47,761 nucleotides of DNA. Origin: Endomicrobiales bacterium (GTDB lineage Bacteria; Elusimicrobiota; Endomicrobiia; Endomicrobiales; JAFGIL01). The position numbers and the translations under genes were made by a program. The notes beneath the pieces are model-generated. The model was not told the origin of the DNA. It saw nothing but the letters and a program-made list of their open reading frames with translations, and did not search any database. Location of the stretch: positions 1 to 47,761 of the forward strand of contig JAFGIL010000055.1 in assembly GCA_016929635.1 (NCBI GenBank), read 5' to 3'. Shown here piece after piece: positions 35,247-44,310 of this stretch; positions within the stretch are counted from its first letter, which is position 1, and each line of letters begins with the position of its first letter.

Positions 35247-36359
35247 ATGATAAGAAACATTCTTTCTAAAATTTACCATTTCCCAAAAGTAGCCATTTAT
35301 TATCTAGCATGGCAGTTTATGAACTTTTTGGGAAGAACCGACGATATTATTTACTATTGTTATTTTCCTCTTCATTACGTGATTTTCCAGGATATACACA
35401 AATTTATGCCTGATATAAAAATTGTAGTTCCGAAAACCAAGGATATTACAAATTATCTTCAAAACAGGGGTATCAAATACTGTCACAAATCATATCCTAA
35501 AATTGTTATTATGTCTGAGTTTTACCCAAGAAGATTCCCTATTAAATCAATTAAAAAAATATATATACCACATGGTTTAGTCGGGAAAAACTATATGTTT
35601 GATTATCACAGAAATAAATTTTTCGATTTAATTCTTCAGCCGGGAGAATATTCTGTTGAAAGATTAAGGAAATCCGGGCTTAATAATTGTGTGAAGGTTG
35701 GTTATCCTGTCCTGGACAGATTATTTAACGGGTCTTTGAATAGGAATAAAATACTTGAAGAAATCGGTGCTGATGTTAATAAAAAAACAGTACTATATGC
35801 ACCTACATGGGGCCCGATAAGTTCCCTGCATGCTATCGGCGGAAATATTGATAAAGTTGCGAAAAGCGTTAATATACTGATAAAGCTCCACCCAGGATTT
35901 AATGATGATTCTATATTTGAAGAAAACAAAAAACATAATATAAATTTTAGAAACATGAAAAATGCCATATTGATAGAAGATTTTGCCGATGCAATACCAT
36001 ATTTATTCGCAAGCGATGTGCTTATCTCGGATTACAGCAGCATGATTTTTAAATTTGCCTGTATGGACAAGCCTGTTGTTATGTTCAATACACATAATAC
36101 AAATGATCCTATGTATGATCCGGAAAGCATGGAAATAACAATGCGCGATATTGGTGAAAGCGTTAATACGTTTGAGGAACTGCAACAGGCTGTTAAACGA
36201 GCTTTAGAGCATCCTGAAATTAACTCTGAAAAAAGAAAGATGTATTCCGAAAAATTATTTTATAAACTTGATGGAAAATCTGCAGAACGATTTGCTTTTG
36301 AAATAAAGAATTTCAGTAAGAAATATAAAATAAGGATAAATTTAATAAATGCTGTTTAA
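35247..36359 (+). CDS. CDP-glycerol glycerophosphotransferase-like protein, paralog 1
   Basis: A 370-residue protein of the TagB/TagF family, which transfers glycerol phosphate (or another phospho-polyol) from a CDP donor to a glycan or lipid acceptor, as in teichoic-acid-like polymers. Motifs are 'KKTVLYAPTWGP', 'ILIKLHPGFNDD', 'ILIEDFADAIPYLFASDVLISDYSSMIFKFACMDKPVV' and the end 'FYKLDGKSAERFA'. It is close in sequence to the protein encoded at 40794-41966. It lacks the long N-terminal membrane-binding part of TagF, as expected for a small member. Its 3' end overlaps the MBOAT gene by 11 nt. Confidence 0.88.
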   Translation: MIRNILSKIYHFPKVAIYYLAWQFMNFLGRTDDIIYYCYFPLHYVIFQDIHKFMPDIKIVVPKTKDITNYLQNRGIKYCHKSYPKIVIMSEFYPRRFPIKSIKKIYIPHGLVGKNYMFDYHRNKFFDLILQPGEYSVERLRKSGLNNCVKVGYPVLDRLFNGSLNRNKILEEIGADVNKKTVLYAPTWGPISSLHAIGGNIDKVAKSVNILIKLHPGFNDDSIFEENKKHNINFRNMKNAILIEDFADAIPYLFASDVLISDYSSMIFKFACMDKPVVMFNTHNTNDPMYDPESMEITMRDIGESVNTFEELQQAVKRALEHPEINSEKRKMYSEKLFYKLDGKSAERFAFEIKNFSKKYKIRINLINAV

Positions 36360-37779
36360 TACTATAGAATTTTTTATTTTCTTCATAATAGTATACACGC
36401 TATATCTGATTAGCAATCATAAATATCAAAATAGAATGTTATTGGTAGCCAGCTATATTTTTTATGGGGCCTGGAACTGGAAATTCTTGTCATTAATTCT
36501 AATTTCTACAATTCTTGACTATTTTTGCGGAATAATAATTTATGAATCAAACGATGTTAGAAGAAGGAAGTTATTCTTGTTCTTTAGTGTTGCAGGAAAC
36601 ATAACAATATTGGGTTTCTTTAAGTATTTTAATTTTTTTGTATCTAATCTGCAAACACTATTGAATACATTTTCAATCTCTCTTCAACCTCATTTTATAC
36701 ACATAATATTACCTGTTGGCATCTCATTCTATACATTTCAGACAATGAGCTATACAATAGACATTTATTACAAAAAGCTGGAACCCACAAGGAAATTCTT
36801 TGATTTTGCATTATTCGTTGCCTTCTTTCCACAACTAGTGGCTGGACCGATAGAAAGAGCAAAAAATCTCCTTCCGCAGATACTGGCTCCCAGAAAACTG
36901 ACTTTAGATAAATTTCGTGAAGGGATTCATTTGATTTTTTGGGGTCTATTTCAAAAAATGTTCATTGCAGATAACCTTGCAAAATTGGTAGATCCGGTAT
37001 TTGCATCTGGACCACCGTACATAGGCACAAAAGTGCTTTTAGCTTTATATGCATTCGCATTTCAGATTTTCTGCGATTTTGCCGGTTATTCAAATATTGC
37101 AAGAGGACTAGCAAAATGTATGGGAATTGAACTCATGGTTAACTTTAACCTACCTTATTTTGCTACCAATCCTTCTGATTTTTGGAACAGATGGCATATC
37201 AGTTTATCTTCATGGCTGAGAGATTATCTTTATATACCACTTGGAGGAAACAGGCACGGTTCTATATCAACCTATAAAAACCTGGCTCTAACAATGCTTT
37301 TAGGCGGTTTATGGCATGGTGCTGCATGGACATTCATAATTTGGGGTATATATCAAGGAACACTTTTAATCGTTCATAGACTGGTTAAAGATATATTAAA
37401 TAAAATATTTTCATTCCAGAATTTATATGTTAATAAATTATGGTTCTTAATAAGGGTAATAGTATTCTTCCAGTTTGTTTGTATAGGTTGGCTTATATTC
37501 AGGGGGCAATCTGTATCACAAATTATTTATATGTTTTACAGCATATTTAGTAATTTCCATTTTGTGAAAGGTATTGGCTTATGGCAAATGTTTAGCTCTA
37601 TAATTTTTTTCATAGCTTTATTGCTTGTTGTCCAGGTAATGCAATTTTTAAAAGATGATTTGTTAATTTTATATAGAAATAATTTTATTCTCAAATCTAT
37701 TGTTTATTTTTTAATGTTTTATCTTATATTGCTTTTTGGAGTAACTCATGGAAAAGAATTTATCTATTTCCAATTCTAA
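36349..37779 (+). CDS. MBOAT O-acyltransferase (AlgI/DltB-like)
   Basis: A 476-residue polytopic membrane protein of the MBOAT family. H283 in 'NRWHISLSSWLRDYLYIPLGGN' and the catalytic H323 in 'LWHGAAWTFIIWG' are both present, in the usual spacing. It should acylate (often acetylate) a periplasmic glycan using a cytoplasmic acyl donor. The next gene, overlapping by 32 nt, encodes the SGNH-type partner, giving the AlgI/AlgX- or DltB/DltD-like pair. Confidence 0.93.
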   Translation: MLFNTIEFFIFFIIVYTLYLISNHKYQNRMLLVASYIFYGAWNWKFLSLILISTILDYFCGIIIYESNDVRRRKLFLFFSVAGNITILGFFKYFNFFVSNLQTLLNTFSISLQPHFIHIILPVGISFYTFQTMSYTIDIYYKKLEPTRKFFDFALFVAFFPQLVAGPIERAKNLLPQILAPRKLTLDKFREGIHLIFWGLFQKMFIADNLAKLVDPVFASGPPYIGTKVLLALYAFAFQIFCDFAGYSNIARGLAKCMGIELMVNFNLPYFATNPSDFWNRWHISLSSWLRDYLYIPLGGNRHGSISTYKNLALTMLLGGLWHGAAWTFIIWGIYQGTLLIVHRLVKDILNKIFSFQNLYVNKLWFLIRVIVFFQFVCIGWLIFRGQSVSQIIYMFYSIFSNFHFVKGIGLWQMFSSIIFFIALLLVVQVMQFLKDDLLILYRNNFILKSIVYFLMFYLILLFGVTHGKEFIYFQF

Positions 37780-38833
37780 CAGAAATATTTTAAGATTTAT
37801 ACCAAAATATGTTTATGTTTTCTTTATATTCTTTATTATTACAGAATTTTGCGTTAACAGCTATTTTAGATATATGACAAATATCCCCGATGCTAAAATG
37901 ATGTTTAAAATCAGAATGATTGATGAAGGTAAAACTGATAAGGATATTTTAATATTCGGTGATTCATCCGCGGCAGCAATAGATGCTAATGAAATTTATA
38001 ATACTACTGGTCTTACGGCTTTTAACTTCGCACTTATTGGCAGTGCTACATTAGCTGGCCAGTATTTTGTGCTTGAAAAAGCCCTAAGCAAGAACAAGAG
38101 ATGCAAATATATAATTCTTATGGACACTTATCATCTATGGTATCAAAATTTCAGTTCCGGCGCCGTTGTATACATAATGCTTAAAGTCTTTCCAATTAAA
38201 ACTTTAAAAATATTTCTTAACCCCTATTTCTGGGACTCTACAAATATAAATCTTAATATTGCTAAAAAAGTTATTAACCATTTATTGCCAACCCAACGTT
38301 ATCAATACGATATAAGAAAGCTGGTTTTTAGTATTGTTAACGAAAGAATTAACATAATATCCTTATTTAAACTATATACCGAAAGAAAAGCCGAACTTCA
38401 AAAGGATATTATTAAAAATAACGGAACATCTTTATACAAAGCATTCGAGCTGGAATTGATCAAAAAAGACGAAGAAAAGCATAGTAATTTAACAACTGAA
38501 AATATATTTCATGTTTCTAAATTAAACAGATATTTTTTAAACAAATTTTTAAGAGCGGCTAAAAAAAGGGATATTAAAGTATTCTTCTGCCATCCACCGA
38601 TTTTAAAGCCATTCTATGAAAATAGTATTGATGCTAAATATATTAAAGCTTACAAATCATTTATCTTAGATATCGTAAAAGAAAATGATAATGCTTTTCT
38701 TTTAACAGATGATTTTTATGTTGTAGATTATGATAAATTATCAAAAACGATATATCATCTAAATCGTGATTCCGCAATAGATTTTACTAGATTAATTTCA
38801 AGATATTTCATGAGGCTTAATAAAAAGATTTAG
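37748..38833 (+). CDS. SGNH-type acyltransferase partner (DltD/AlgJ-like)
   Basis: A 361-residue protein with one N-terminal transmembrane helix (about 18-35). An SGNH-like catalytic block follows: 'DILIFGDSSAAAIDANEI' (Ser), 'FNFALIGSATLAGQYFV' (Gly/Asn region) and a C-terminal 'TIYHLNRDSAIDFTRLI', which resembles the D-x-x-H box in DltD and AlgJ/AlgX proteins. It should take an acyl group from the MBOAT partner and attach it to the glycan in the periplasm. The identity of the group is not determined. AT-rich, overlapping the MBOAT gene by 32 nt. Confidence 0.75.
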   Translation: MEKNLSISNSNRNILRFIPKYVYVFFIFFIITEFCVNSYFRYMTNIPDAKMMFKIRMIDEGKTDKDILIFGDSSAAAIDANEIYNTTGLTAFNFALIGSATLAGQYFVLEKALSKNKRCKYIILMDTYHLWYQNFSSGAVVYIMLKVFPIKTLKIFLNPYFWDSTNINLNIAKKVINHLLPTQRYQYDIRKLVFSIVNERINIISLFKLYTERKAELQKDIIKNNGTSLYKAFELELIKKDEEKHSNLTTENIFHVSKLNRYFLNKFLRAAKKRDIKVFFCHPPILKPFYENSIDAKYIKAYKSFILDIVKENDNAFLLTDDFYVVDYDKLSKTIYHLNRDSAIDFTRLISRYFMRLNKKI

Positions 38834-38835
38834 CT

Positions 38836-39486
38836 ATGCCGACAAGTCACCCTTACCAATTAAATGAAATTATATGGGCTATTATAGAGTCCAAACCTAA
38901 AAGTATTCTAGATATAGGTATTGGATTCGGAAAGTACGGTTTTTTGTCCAGGGAATATCTGGATATACTAAGCGGAAGGTACGATAAATGGCAAATAGAA
39001 ATAGAAGGTATAGAAGGTTTCGAAAAATACATTACTCCTGTGCACAAATTTATATATAATAAAATTCACATAGGAAATGCTTTAGAAGTTATAAATAAAT
39101 TGGAAAAGACCTACGATTTAATCCTTTTGATAGATGTTCTTGAACATTTTGAATACTCTGAAGGAATTCAATTACTTAACAGGTGCAGTGAAAAAGCAAA
39201 GAATATTCTGGTATCTTTGCCTAAAATTATGGCACAGCAGGGAGAATCTTTTGAAAACCCGCTTGAAATTCATAAATTCGCTTATAAAAAGAAACATTTC
39301 GACCAATTTAAAAATAAATGCATTATTCCTCACGAACATTCCCTAATTATATATATAGGTGAAAATTCTAAAAAGCTTAATAAAGAAATTATGAAACAGA
39401 ACATAAAAAAATATATTCCTTTTCTGGTTTATTCATACATGGTTATAAAACGTCTATCAAAATCTTTATTCAGGAGGAGACATTAA
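38836..39486 (+). CDS. Class I SAM-dependent methyltransferase
   Basis: A 216-residue methyltransferase. Motif I is 'SILDIGIGFGKYG' (SAM binding) and a later 'DLILLIDVLEHFEYSEG' is motif post-II. The C-terminal 40 residues are basic with a hydrophobic segment and could bind a membrane. The substrate is unknown; by position it probably methylates a sugar, an aminated group or a phosphonate in this glycan. Its start codon comes 2 nt after the preceding stop codon, and its stop codon abuts the next ATG. Confidence 0.78.
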   Translation: MPTSHPYQLNEIIWAIIESKPKSILDIGIGFGKYGFLSREYLDILSGRYDKWQIEIEGIEGFEKYITPVHKFIYNKIHIGNALEVINKLEKTYDLILLIDVLEHFEYSEGIQLLNRCSEKAKNILVSLPKIMAQQGESFENPLEIHKFAYKKKHFDQFKNKCIIPHEHSLIIYIGENSKKLNKEIMKQNIKKYIPFLVYSYMVIKRLSKSLFRRRH

Positions 39487-40758
39487 ATGAAAAACAAAAA
39501 AACTGTTTATGCAACAATGACCGGCGATTTATTTCACAGAGGTCATCTTGAATTTATTAAGAAAGCCAAAGCACTAGGTGATGCTCTGGTTATAGGTCTG
39601 CATCCGGATGACGTAGTTAAGAGGTACAAAAGAGAGCCTGTTATACCTTTTAAGGACAGGAAAAAGATATTAGAATCCATAAAAGGCGTAACCGAAGTCG
39701 TCGAAGACTGCATGGATTACAGAAGCCCTACCATGCTGGAGAATCTAAAAAAATATAAAATTGATATCGCCGTCCATGGAGACGACTGGCTGCCGCCTTT
39801 GTACAAGGAAGCGCAAAAAAAGAAAATGTGCAAAGTCGTACAGGTGCCTACTTATCCCTACATTACAACAACCAAGCTTTTACATGAAATAAGAAAAACA
39901 AGAAGCCTGAGGAATTTGCTGGAAAAAAAGAAAAATATTGTAATAGTTTCTGCCGGAGACTCAATCACTGCAAAGCTAATAGAAGAGGCTGACTTTGACG
40001 GGATATGGATTTCGGGATTTGAGGCATCGGCACGGCTGGGGCTCGCTGATAACGGGACGATCACAATGACAGAAATGTTAGAACGGACAAAAATAGTCAC
40101 TGAAGCTACATCTCTTCCGGTTATGGTGGATGTTGACAACGGATATGGCGGTATCCACAACTTTATCAGGACAGTAAAAGAATTCGAAAAAATAGGTTGC
40201 TCTGCTGTTTGCGTGGAAGATAACATATTTCCCAAGCAAAACTCACTCTGGGGTGGAAAAGTACCACTGTTGTCTATGAAAGAACACGGTGCAAAAATAA
40301 GGGCAGGGAAAGATACGCAAAAAACAAAGGACTTTATGATAGTCGCGCGCACAGAAGCACTTATCAGGGGATATGGTATGGCTGAAGCAATAAAAAGGTC
40401 TAAGTATTATGCAGATTGCGGAGCGGACATGATATTGATGCACAGCAGGGAATCAACCGGGAAAGAAGCGCTTCAGGTACCAAAGCACTGGAAATCCAAG
40501 GTTCCTTTGGTAATCGTACCTACAAAATTCCCTCAAATAACAAATAAACAGCTTTTTGATTCAGGATATTCAGTAATAGTCCTTGCAAATCAGACCGAGA
40601 GAGTCAAAATAAAGGCTATAAGGGACAGCCTGAAAATCATTAAAAAGCATGATTCGGTTAACCCGATAGAACAGGTGCTTTCTGCTACACTTGATGATTT
40701 GAGGAATCTGACTCCGATTAAAGAAACGCAAGAGATTGATAGAAAGTATAAGTATTGA
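39487..40758 (+). CDS. aepX: Cytidylyltransferase - phosphoenolpyruvate mutase fusion
   Basis: A 423-residue two-domain enzyme. Residues 1-140 form a cytidylyltransferase-like domain with H17-R-G-H20 and the 'ITTTKLL' motif (RTxGISTT equivalent), as in glycerol-3-phosphate cytidylyltransferase. Residues about 148-410 are a PEP mutase (PEP to phosphonopyruvate) with D215-V-D217-N and the signature E244-D-N-I-F-P-K250-Q-N-S. It forms a C-P bond and begins phosphonate synthesis; the front domain could make a CMP-activated phosphonate or polyol. No phosphonopyruvate decarboxylase or 2-AEP transaminase is in the window. AGGAGGA lies 8 nt before the ATG. Base composition is visibly GC-richer than its neighbours, suggesting separate origin. 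Confidence 0.93.
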   Translation: MKNKKTVYATMTGDLFHRGHLEFIKKAKALGDALVIGLHPDDVVKRYKREPVIPFKDRKKILESIKGVTEVVEDCMDYRSPTMLENLKKYKIDIAVHGDDWLPPLYKEAQKKKMCKVVQVPTYPYITTTKLLHEIRKTRSLRNLLEKKKNIVIVSAGDSITAKLIEEADFDGIWISGFEASARLGLADNGTITMTEMLERTKIVTEATSLPVMVDVDNGYGGIHNFIRTVKEFEKIGCSAVCVEDNIFPKQNSLWGGKVPLLSMKEHGAKIRAGKDTQKTKDFMIVARTEALIRGYGMAEAIKRSKYYADCGADMILMHSRESTGKEALQVPKHWKSKVPLVIVPTKFPQITNKQLFDSGYSVIVLANQTERVKIKAIRDSLKIIKKHDSVNPIEQVLSATLDDLRNLTPIKETQEIDRKYKY

Positions 40759-40793
40759 TTTAGGGCTTCTAAATAACGACTAGGAAAATATCA

Positions 40794-41966
40794 ATGTTTA
40801 ATTCCATATTGAAACTATGGGTAAAGTTCAAATTCGCAACAATAAGATATATACCAGGGAAATATAGGAAATCCCTGATATCGATATATTATTTACTTAA
40901 GTCCATACCCTATGGAATAATGTGGCATACAGCCAATTTTTTTAATAAAACCGATGATATTATTTTTTATGTGCTGTATCCCCTGCATTATGTTTTGTTC
41001 AGGGATATCCATAAATTACTACCAAAAGTTACAATCGTCCCTTCAAATTATCCGGATGCAATTAATTATTTAAAAAGAAATAATATAATATTCAAGTCGC
41101 ATTCATACCCTAAAATGGTTATTATGGCTGATTTCTGTGAAAATCAGTTTCTGTTGAAAAATATCAACAAAATTTATATTCCTCACGGCATCGTCGGTAA
41201 GAACTACATGTATAGTTATGATAAAAACAAGAATTTCGATTTGATTTTACAGCTGGGGGATTATGCTGTCAGCAGGCTCAAGCAGATGAATATAAACACA
41301 AGCATAAAAGTAGGATATGCCATATTGGATAGATTATTTAATGGTTCGCTGAATCGCGAAGAAATACTTAAGAATATCGGCGCCGACCCCGGCAAGAAAA
41401 CTATTTTATATGCACCGACATGGGGTGTTATAAGCTCGCTTGAGCTTATTAAGGATAAAATTGCAGAAGTAGCGAAAAATGTAAATATACTGATTAAACT
41501 ACATCCAGGCGCAAATGATGAATCTATATATGATGAAACAAAAAAATATAACAGCCTATACCGCAATCTGAAAGGTGTAATCCTTATAGAAGATTTCGCA
41601 GATATTATTCCTTATTTATTTGCAAGTAATATATTAATTTCAGATTACAGCAGTGTTATATTCATGTTTGCTTCAATGGATAAACCGGTTGTACTTGTAA
41701 ATGCTTCAGAGGAAGCAATGAAATCAAGGATATTTGACCAAACTAGCATGGAAACAACAATGAGGGATATTGGGGAAAACGTTAATACTTTTGATGAATT
41801 AAAAACTGCCGTTGACAAAGCTTTAAAACATCCTGAAATCAATTCTGAAAAGAGGAAGAACTATACTCAGCAGCTGTTTTATAAACTAGACGGTAAATCT
41901 GCCGAGCGGTCGGCACAGGCTATAAAAGATTTTTATTTCAAAGAAACAGGAAGGTCATTGGATTAG
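40794..41966 (+). CDS. CDP-glycerol glycerophosphotransferase-like protein, paralog 2
   Basis: A 390-residue TagB/TagF-family protein, the close paralog of the protein at 35247-36359. Shared blocks are 'KKTILYAPTWGV', 'NVNILIKLHPGANDESIYDE', 'ILIEDFADIIPYLFASNILISDYSSVIFMF' and 'FYKLDGKSAERS'. It has a longer basic N-terminus, likely membrane-associated. It probably transfers a CDP-linked phospho-polyol, or a CMP-activated phosphonate if the fusion next to it makes one. It comes 35 nt after the PEP mutase gene and its stop codon overlaps the GTG start of the next gene. Confidence 0.88.
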   Translation: MFNSILKLWVKFKFATIRYIPGKYRKSLISIYYLLKSIPYGIMWHTANFFNKTDDIIFYVLYPLHYVLFRDIHKLLPKVTIVPSNYPDAINYLKRNNIIFKSHSYPKMVIMADFCENQFLLKNINKIYIPHGIVGKNYMYSYDKNKNFDLILQLGDYAVSRLKQMNINTSIKVGYAILDRLFNGSLNREEILKNIGADPGKKTILYAPTWGVISSLELIKDKIAEVAKNVNILIKLHPGANDESIYDETKKYNSLYRNLKGVILIEDFADIIPYLFASNILISDYSSVIFMFASMDKPVVLVNASEEAMKSRIFDQTSMETTMRDIGENVNTFDELKTAVDKALKHPEINSEKRKNYTQQLFYKLDGKSAERSAQAIKDFYFKETGRSLD

Positions 41967-43114
41967 TGCCTTATAAAATTCTTTTTATTTCAAATCTTAT
42001 TAAAATTGGCGGAGGGGAGAGAAATCTCCTTGATTTAGTATCTAATCTGGACAGGGATAAATTTGCTCCTGTTGTAATTTGTCCTGAAGAAGGACCATTA
42101 ACCGAAGAATTAAACAAGAAAGGCATACAGGTTATTATTACAAAATTCGGCATTGCCAAAAAGGTATTCGGGTTTATACCTGTAATCTCAATTTCTACGA
42201 TTTCCACATTTTACAATATAATAAAAAATGAAAAAATTGACTTAATAAATTCCAATAGTTATCAAGGAGTACTTTTTACGGGTATACCTGCAAAATTATG
42301 TAAAATACCTTTAGTTTGGACAATGCATATGTGGAGGCTTGGTTCAGGCATACAAGGTATATTGATAAATTACTTTGTATCAAAAGTAATTGCAGTATCC
42401 AATGCAGTTAAAAATTATTTTATTGCTAACAGCCCTGTACCGGAAAGCAAGATTGAAACAGTTTTTTTAGGCATAGATACCAAAAAATATACCAAACTGA
42501 ATAAAAGGTCAGATATAAGAAATGAGTTTGCCGTTAAAGATAATGGCCCATTAATAGCAATCGTAGGCAGATTTCAAGCCATAAAAGGTCATATTTATTT
42601 CTTTGAAGCCGCTAAGCTTATAAAAAAAGAGGTTCCAGAAATAAAATTTATGGTAGTAGGTGAACGTATCTTTGATAGGAAAGATGACAAAGATTATCCC
42701 GGTCAAATAAAACAAATAATATCTGACTTTGGATTGGAAAATGATGTAATATTTACTGGGTACAGGACTGATATACCAGATATACTTTCAGCTATAGATG
42801 TATTGGTAATGTCTTCCTTAAAAGAAACTTTTGGCTTGGTATTATTAGAAGCAATGGCAGCAAATATTCCAGTTGTCTCAACAAGATGCGGAGGGCCTGA
42901 AGATATTATTGAAGACAGCGCAAGTGGTTTTTTAGTTAAGAACATGGATCCTTTATCGATAAGTAATGCGGTTATAAAGGTTTTAAAGAATAAACAATTA
43001 AGAGATGAAATAACAAATAATGCAAAAAATCGCGTAGAACAATTGTTTTCCATAAATACCCAAGCCAGAAAATATGAAAGTATATATTCTTCCATTTTGG
43101 AAAAAAATAAATGA
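41966..43114 (+). CDS. GT4-family glycosyltransferase
   Basis: A 382-residue GT-B glycosyltransferase (GT4). 'KIGGGERNLLDLVSNL' opens the acceptor domain and the C-terminal half holds 'IVGRFQAIKGHIYFFEAAKLI' and 'SSLKETFGLVLLEAMAANIPVVSTRCGGPEDII', including the EX7E pair. It should retain configuration and use an NDP-sugar. The start is a GTG sharing one base with the preceding TAG (TAGTG). Adds a sugar to the repeat unit; identity unknown. Confidence 0.9.
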   Translation: MPYKILFISNLIKIGGGERNLLDLVSNLDRDKFAPVVICPEEGPLTEELNKKGIQVIITKFGIAKKVFGFIPVISISTISTFYNIIKNEKIDLINSNSYQGVLFTGIPAKLCKIPLVWTMHMWRLGSGIQGILINYFVSKVIAVSNAVKNYFIANSPVPESKIETVFLGIDTKKYTKLNKRSDIRNEFAVKDNGPLIAIVGRFQAIKGHIYFFEAAKLIKKEVPEIKFMVVGERIFDRKDDKDYPGQIKQIISDFGLENDVIFTGYRTDIPDILSAIDVLVMSSLKETFGLVLLEAMAANIPVVSTRCGGPEDIIEDSASGFLVKNMDPLSISNAVIKVLKNKQLRDEITNNAKNRVEQLFSINTQARKYESIYSSILEKNK

Positions 43115-44310
43115 AAATACTATTTTTAACGCCTTATTTACCAGACAATCCGGACGAAATTCCTTATAAAGCAAGGCCTTACTATTGGCTCAAACATTTG
43201 AGCAAAAATAATGAGATACATCTGGTGTCTTTTATTGATAATCTCGAGCAAAATAAAAACATTCAAAAGTTAAATAAATTCTGCTCACAAATAGTTACAG
43301 TTTTGAGAAAACCTAAAAGTGGTCTTAAATACAGGCTTAAAAACATTCTTGAAAATAATCCGTATTTTATATTCAATCAGTTTAAATCAAATGAGATGAG
43401 GGTTAAAATAGATAATTTATTAAAAAATAATAAGTATGATGCTATACAGGTATGCACAAAAGCAATGGCGCAGTATGTTCTTAAACTTAAAGAAATACCA
43501 AAATTTATCGATGTTGTAGACTGCGGCACCAGATTCTATATGCAGCAATGGAAATTTAACACAGGACTGAGAAATAGGATTTTATCATTTATTGATTGGC
43601 ATAAAGTCAGGAAGTACGAACCTTATATCTGCTCTAAATTTAACAGCTGTTTTCTCTCTAATCCTGCCGATAGAGATTTTTTAAAAAAGTTAAATCCTGA
43701 GTTATCAATCGAAATAGTTACTCATGGAACTAATCTGGAATATTTCAAACCTGAAACAGTTAAGGAGGATTTTCCGAGTTTGATGTTTTATGGTAATATG
43801 GATTATACTCCGAACAATGATGCCATGATATCTTTTTGTACAGATGTTTTCAATACAATAAATACCGTGTTTCCCGATATCAGGCTATATATTACAGGTA
43901 AGGGTGTCAGCGAAAAACTAAGAAAATTAGCATCAAACAATAAAAATATATTACTTACAGGTTACGTCGATGATATCCGAAATTTTATTGCCAAATCATC
44001 AATTATAATCTGCCCCTTAAGGATTGGGACCGGTATAAAAACTAAAGTTTTAGAAGCGATGGCTATGGGAAAATCAGTTGTTTCATCATCAATCGGAGCT
44101 GAAGGCATAAATGCTACGCCAGATCAAGACATCATGGTAGCAGACAAACCAAAGGAGTTCGTTGATACCATTATTAAACTCATTAATGATAGCAAACTAA
44201 GATCTGCTATTGGCGCTAATGCAAGAAAATCAGTCGAGTGTCATCATAACTGGGATACTATAGGAGATAGATTGATTGGCATTTATAATAAGGAAATAGG
44301 GTTAAAATGA
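43111..44310 (+). CDS. GT4-type glycosyltransferase, EPS-associated subgroup
   Basis: A 399-residue GT-B glycosyltransferase with 'ILFLTPYLPDNPDEIPYKARPYYWLKHLSK', 'LMFYGNMDYTPNNDAMISF' and 'CPLRIGTGIKTKVLEAMAMGKSVVSSSIGAEGI'. This pattern is that of the sugar transferases often found in exopolysaccharide clusters. It overlaps the gene before by 4 nt and the gene after by 4 nt. Its sugar is not known. Confidence 0.88.
   Translation: MKILFLTPYLPDNPDEIPYKARPYYWLKHLSKNNEIHLVSFIDNLEQNKNIQKLNKFCSQIVTVLRKPKSGLKYRLKNILENNPYFIFNQFKSNEMRVKIDNLLKNNKYDAIQVCTKAMAQYVLKLKEIPKFIDVVDCGTRFYMQQWKFNTGLRNRILSFIDWHKVRKYEPYICSKFNSCFLSNPADRDFLKKLNPELSIEIVTHGTNLEYFKPETVKEDFPSLMFYGNMDYTPNNDAMISFCTDVFNTINTVFPDIRLYITGKGVSEKLRKLASNNKNILLTGYVDDIRNFIAKSSIIICPLRIGTGIKTKVLEAMAMGKSVVSSSIGAEGINATPDQDIMVADKPKEFVDTIIKLINDSKLRSAIGANARKSVECHHNWDTIGDRLIGIYNKEIGLK

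Noticed and set aside
39487-40758. Isocitrate lyase/methylisocitrate lyase identity for the C-terminal domain
   Set aside because: The EDNIFPKQNS motif and cytidylyltransferase fusion are those of PEP mutase; lyases of the superfamily carry a KKCGH-type motif, which is absent.
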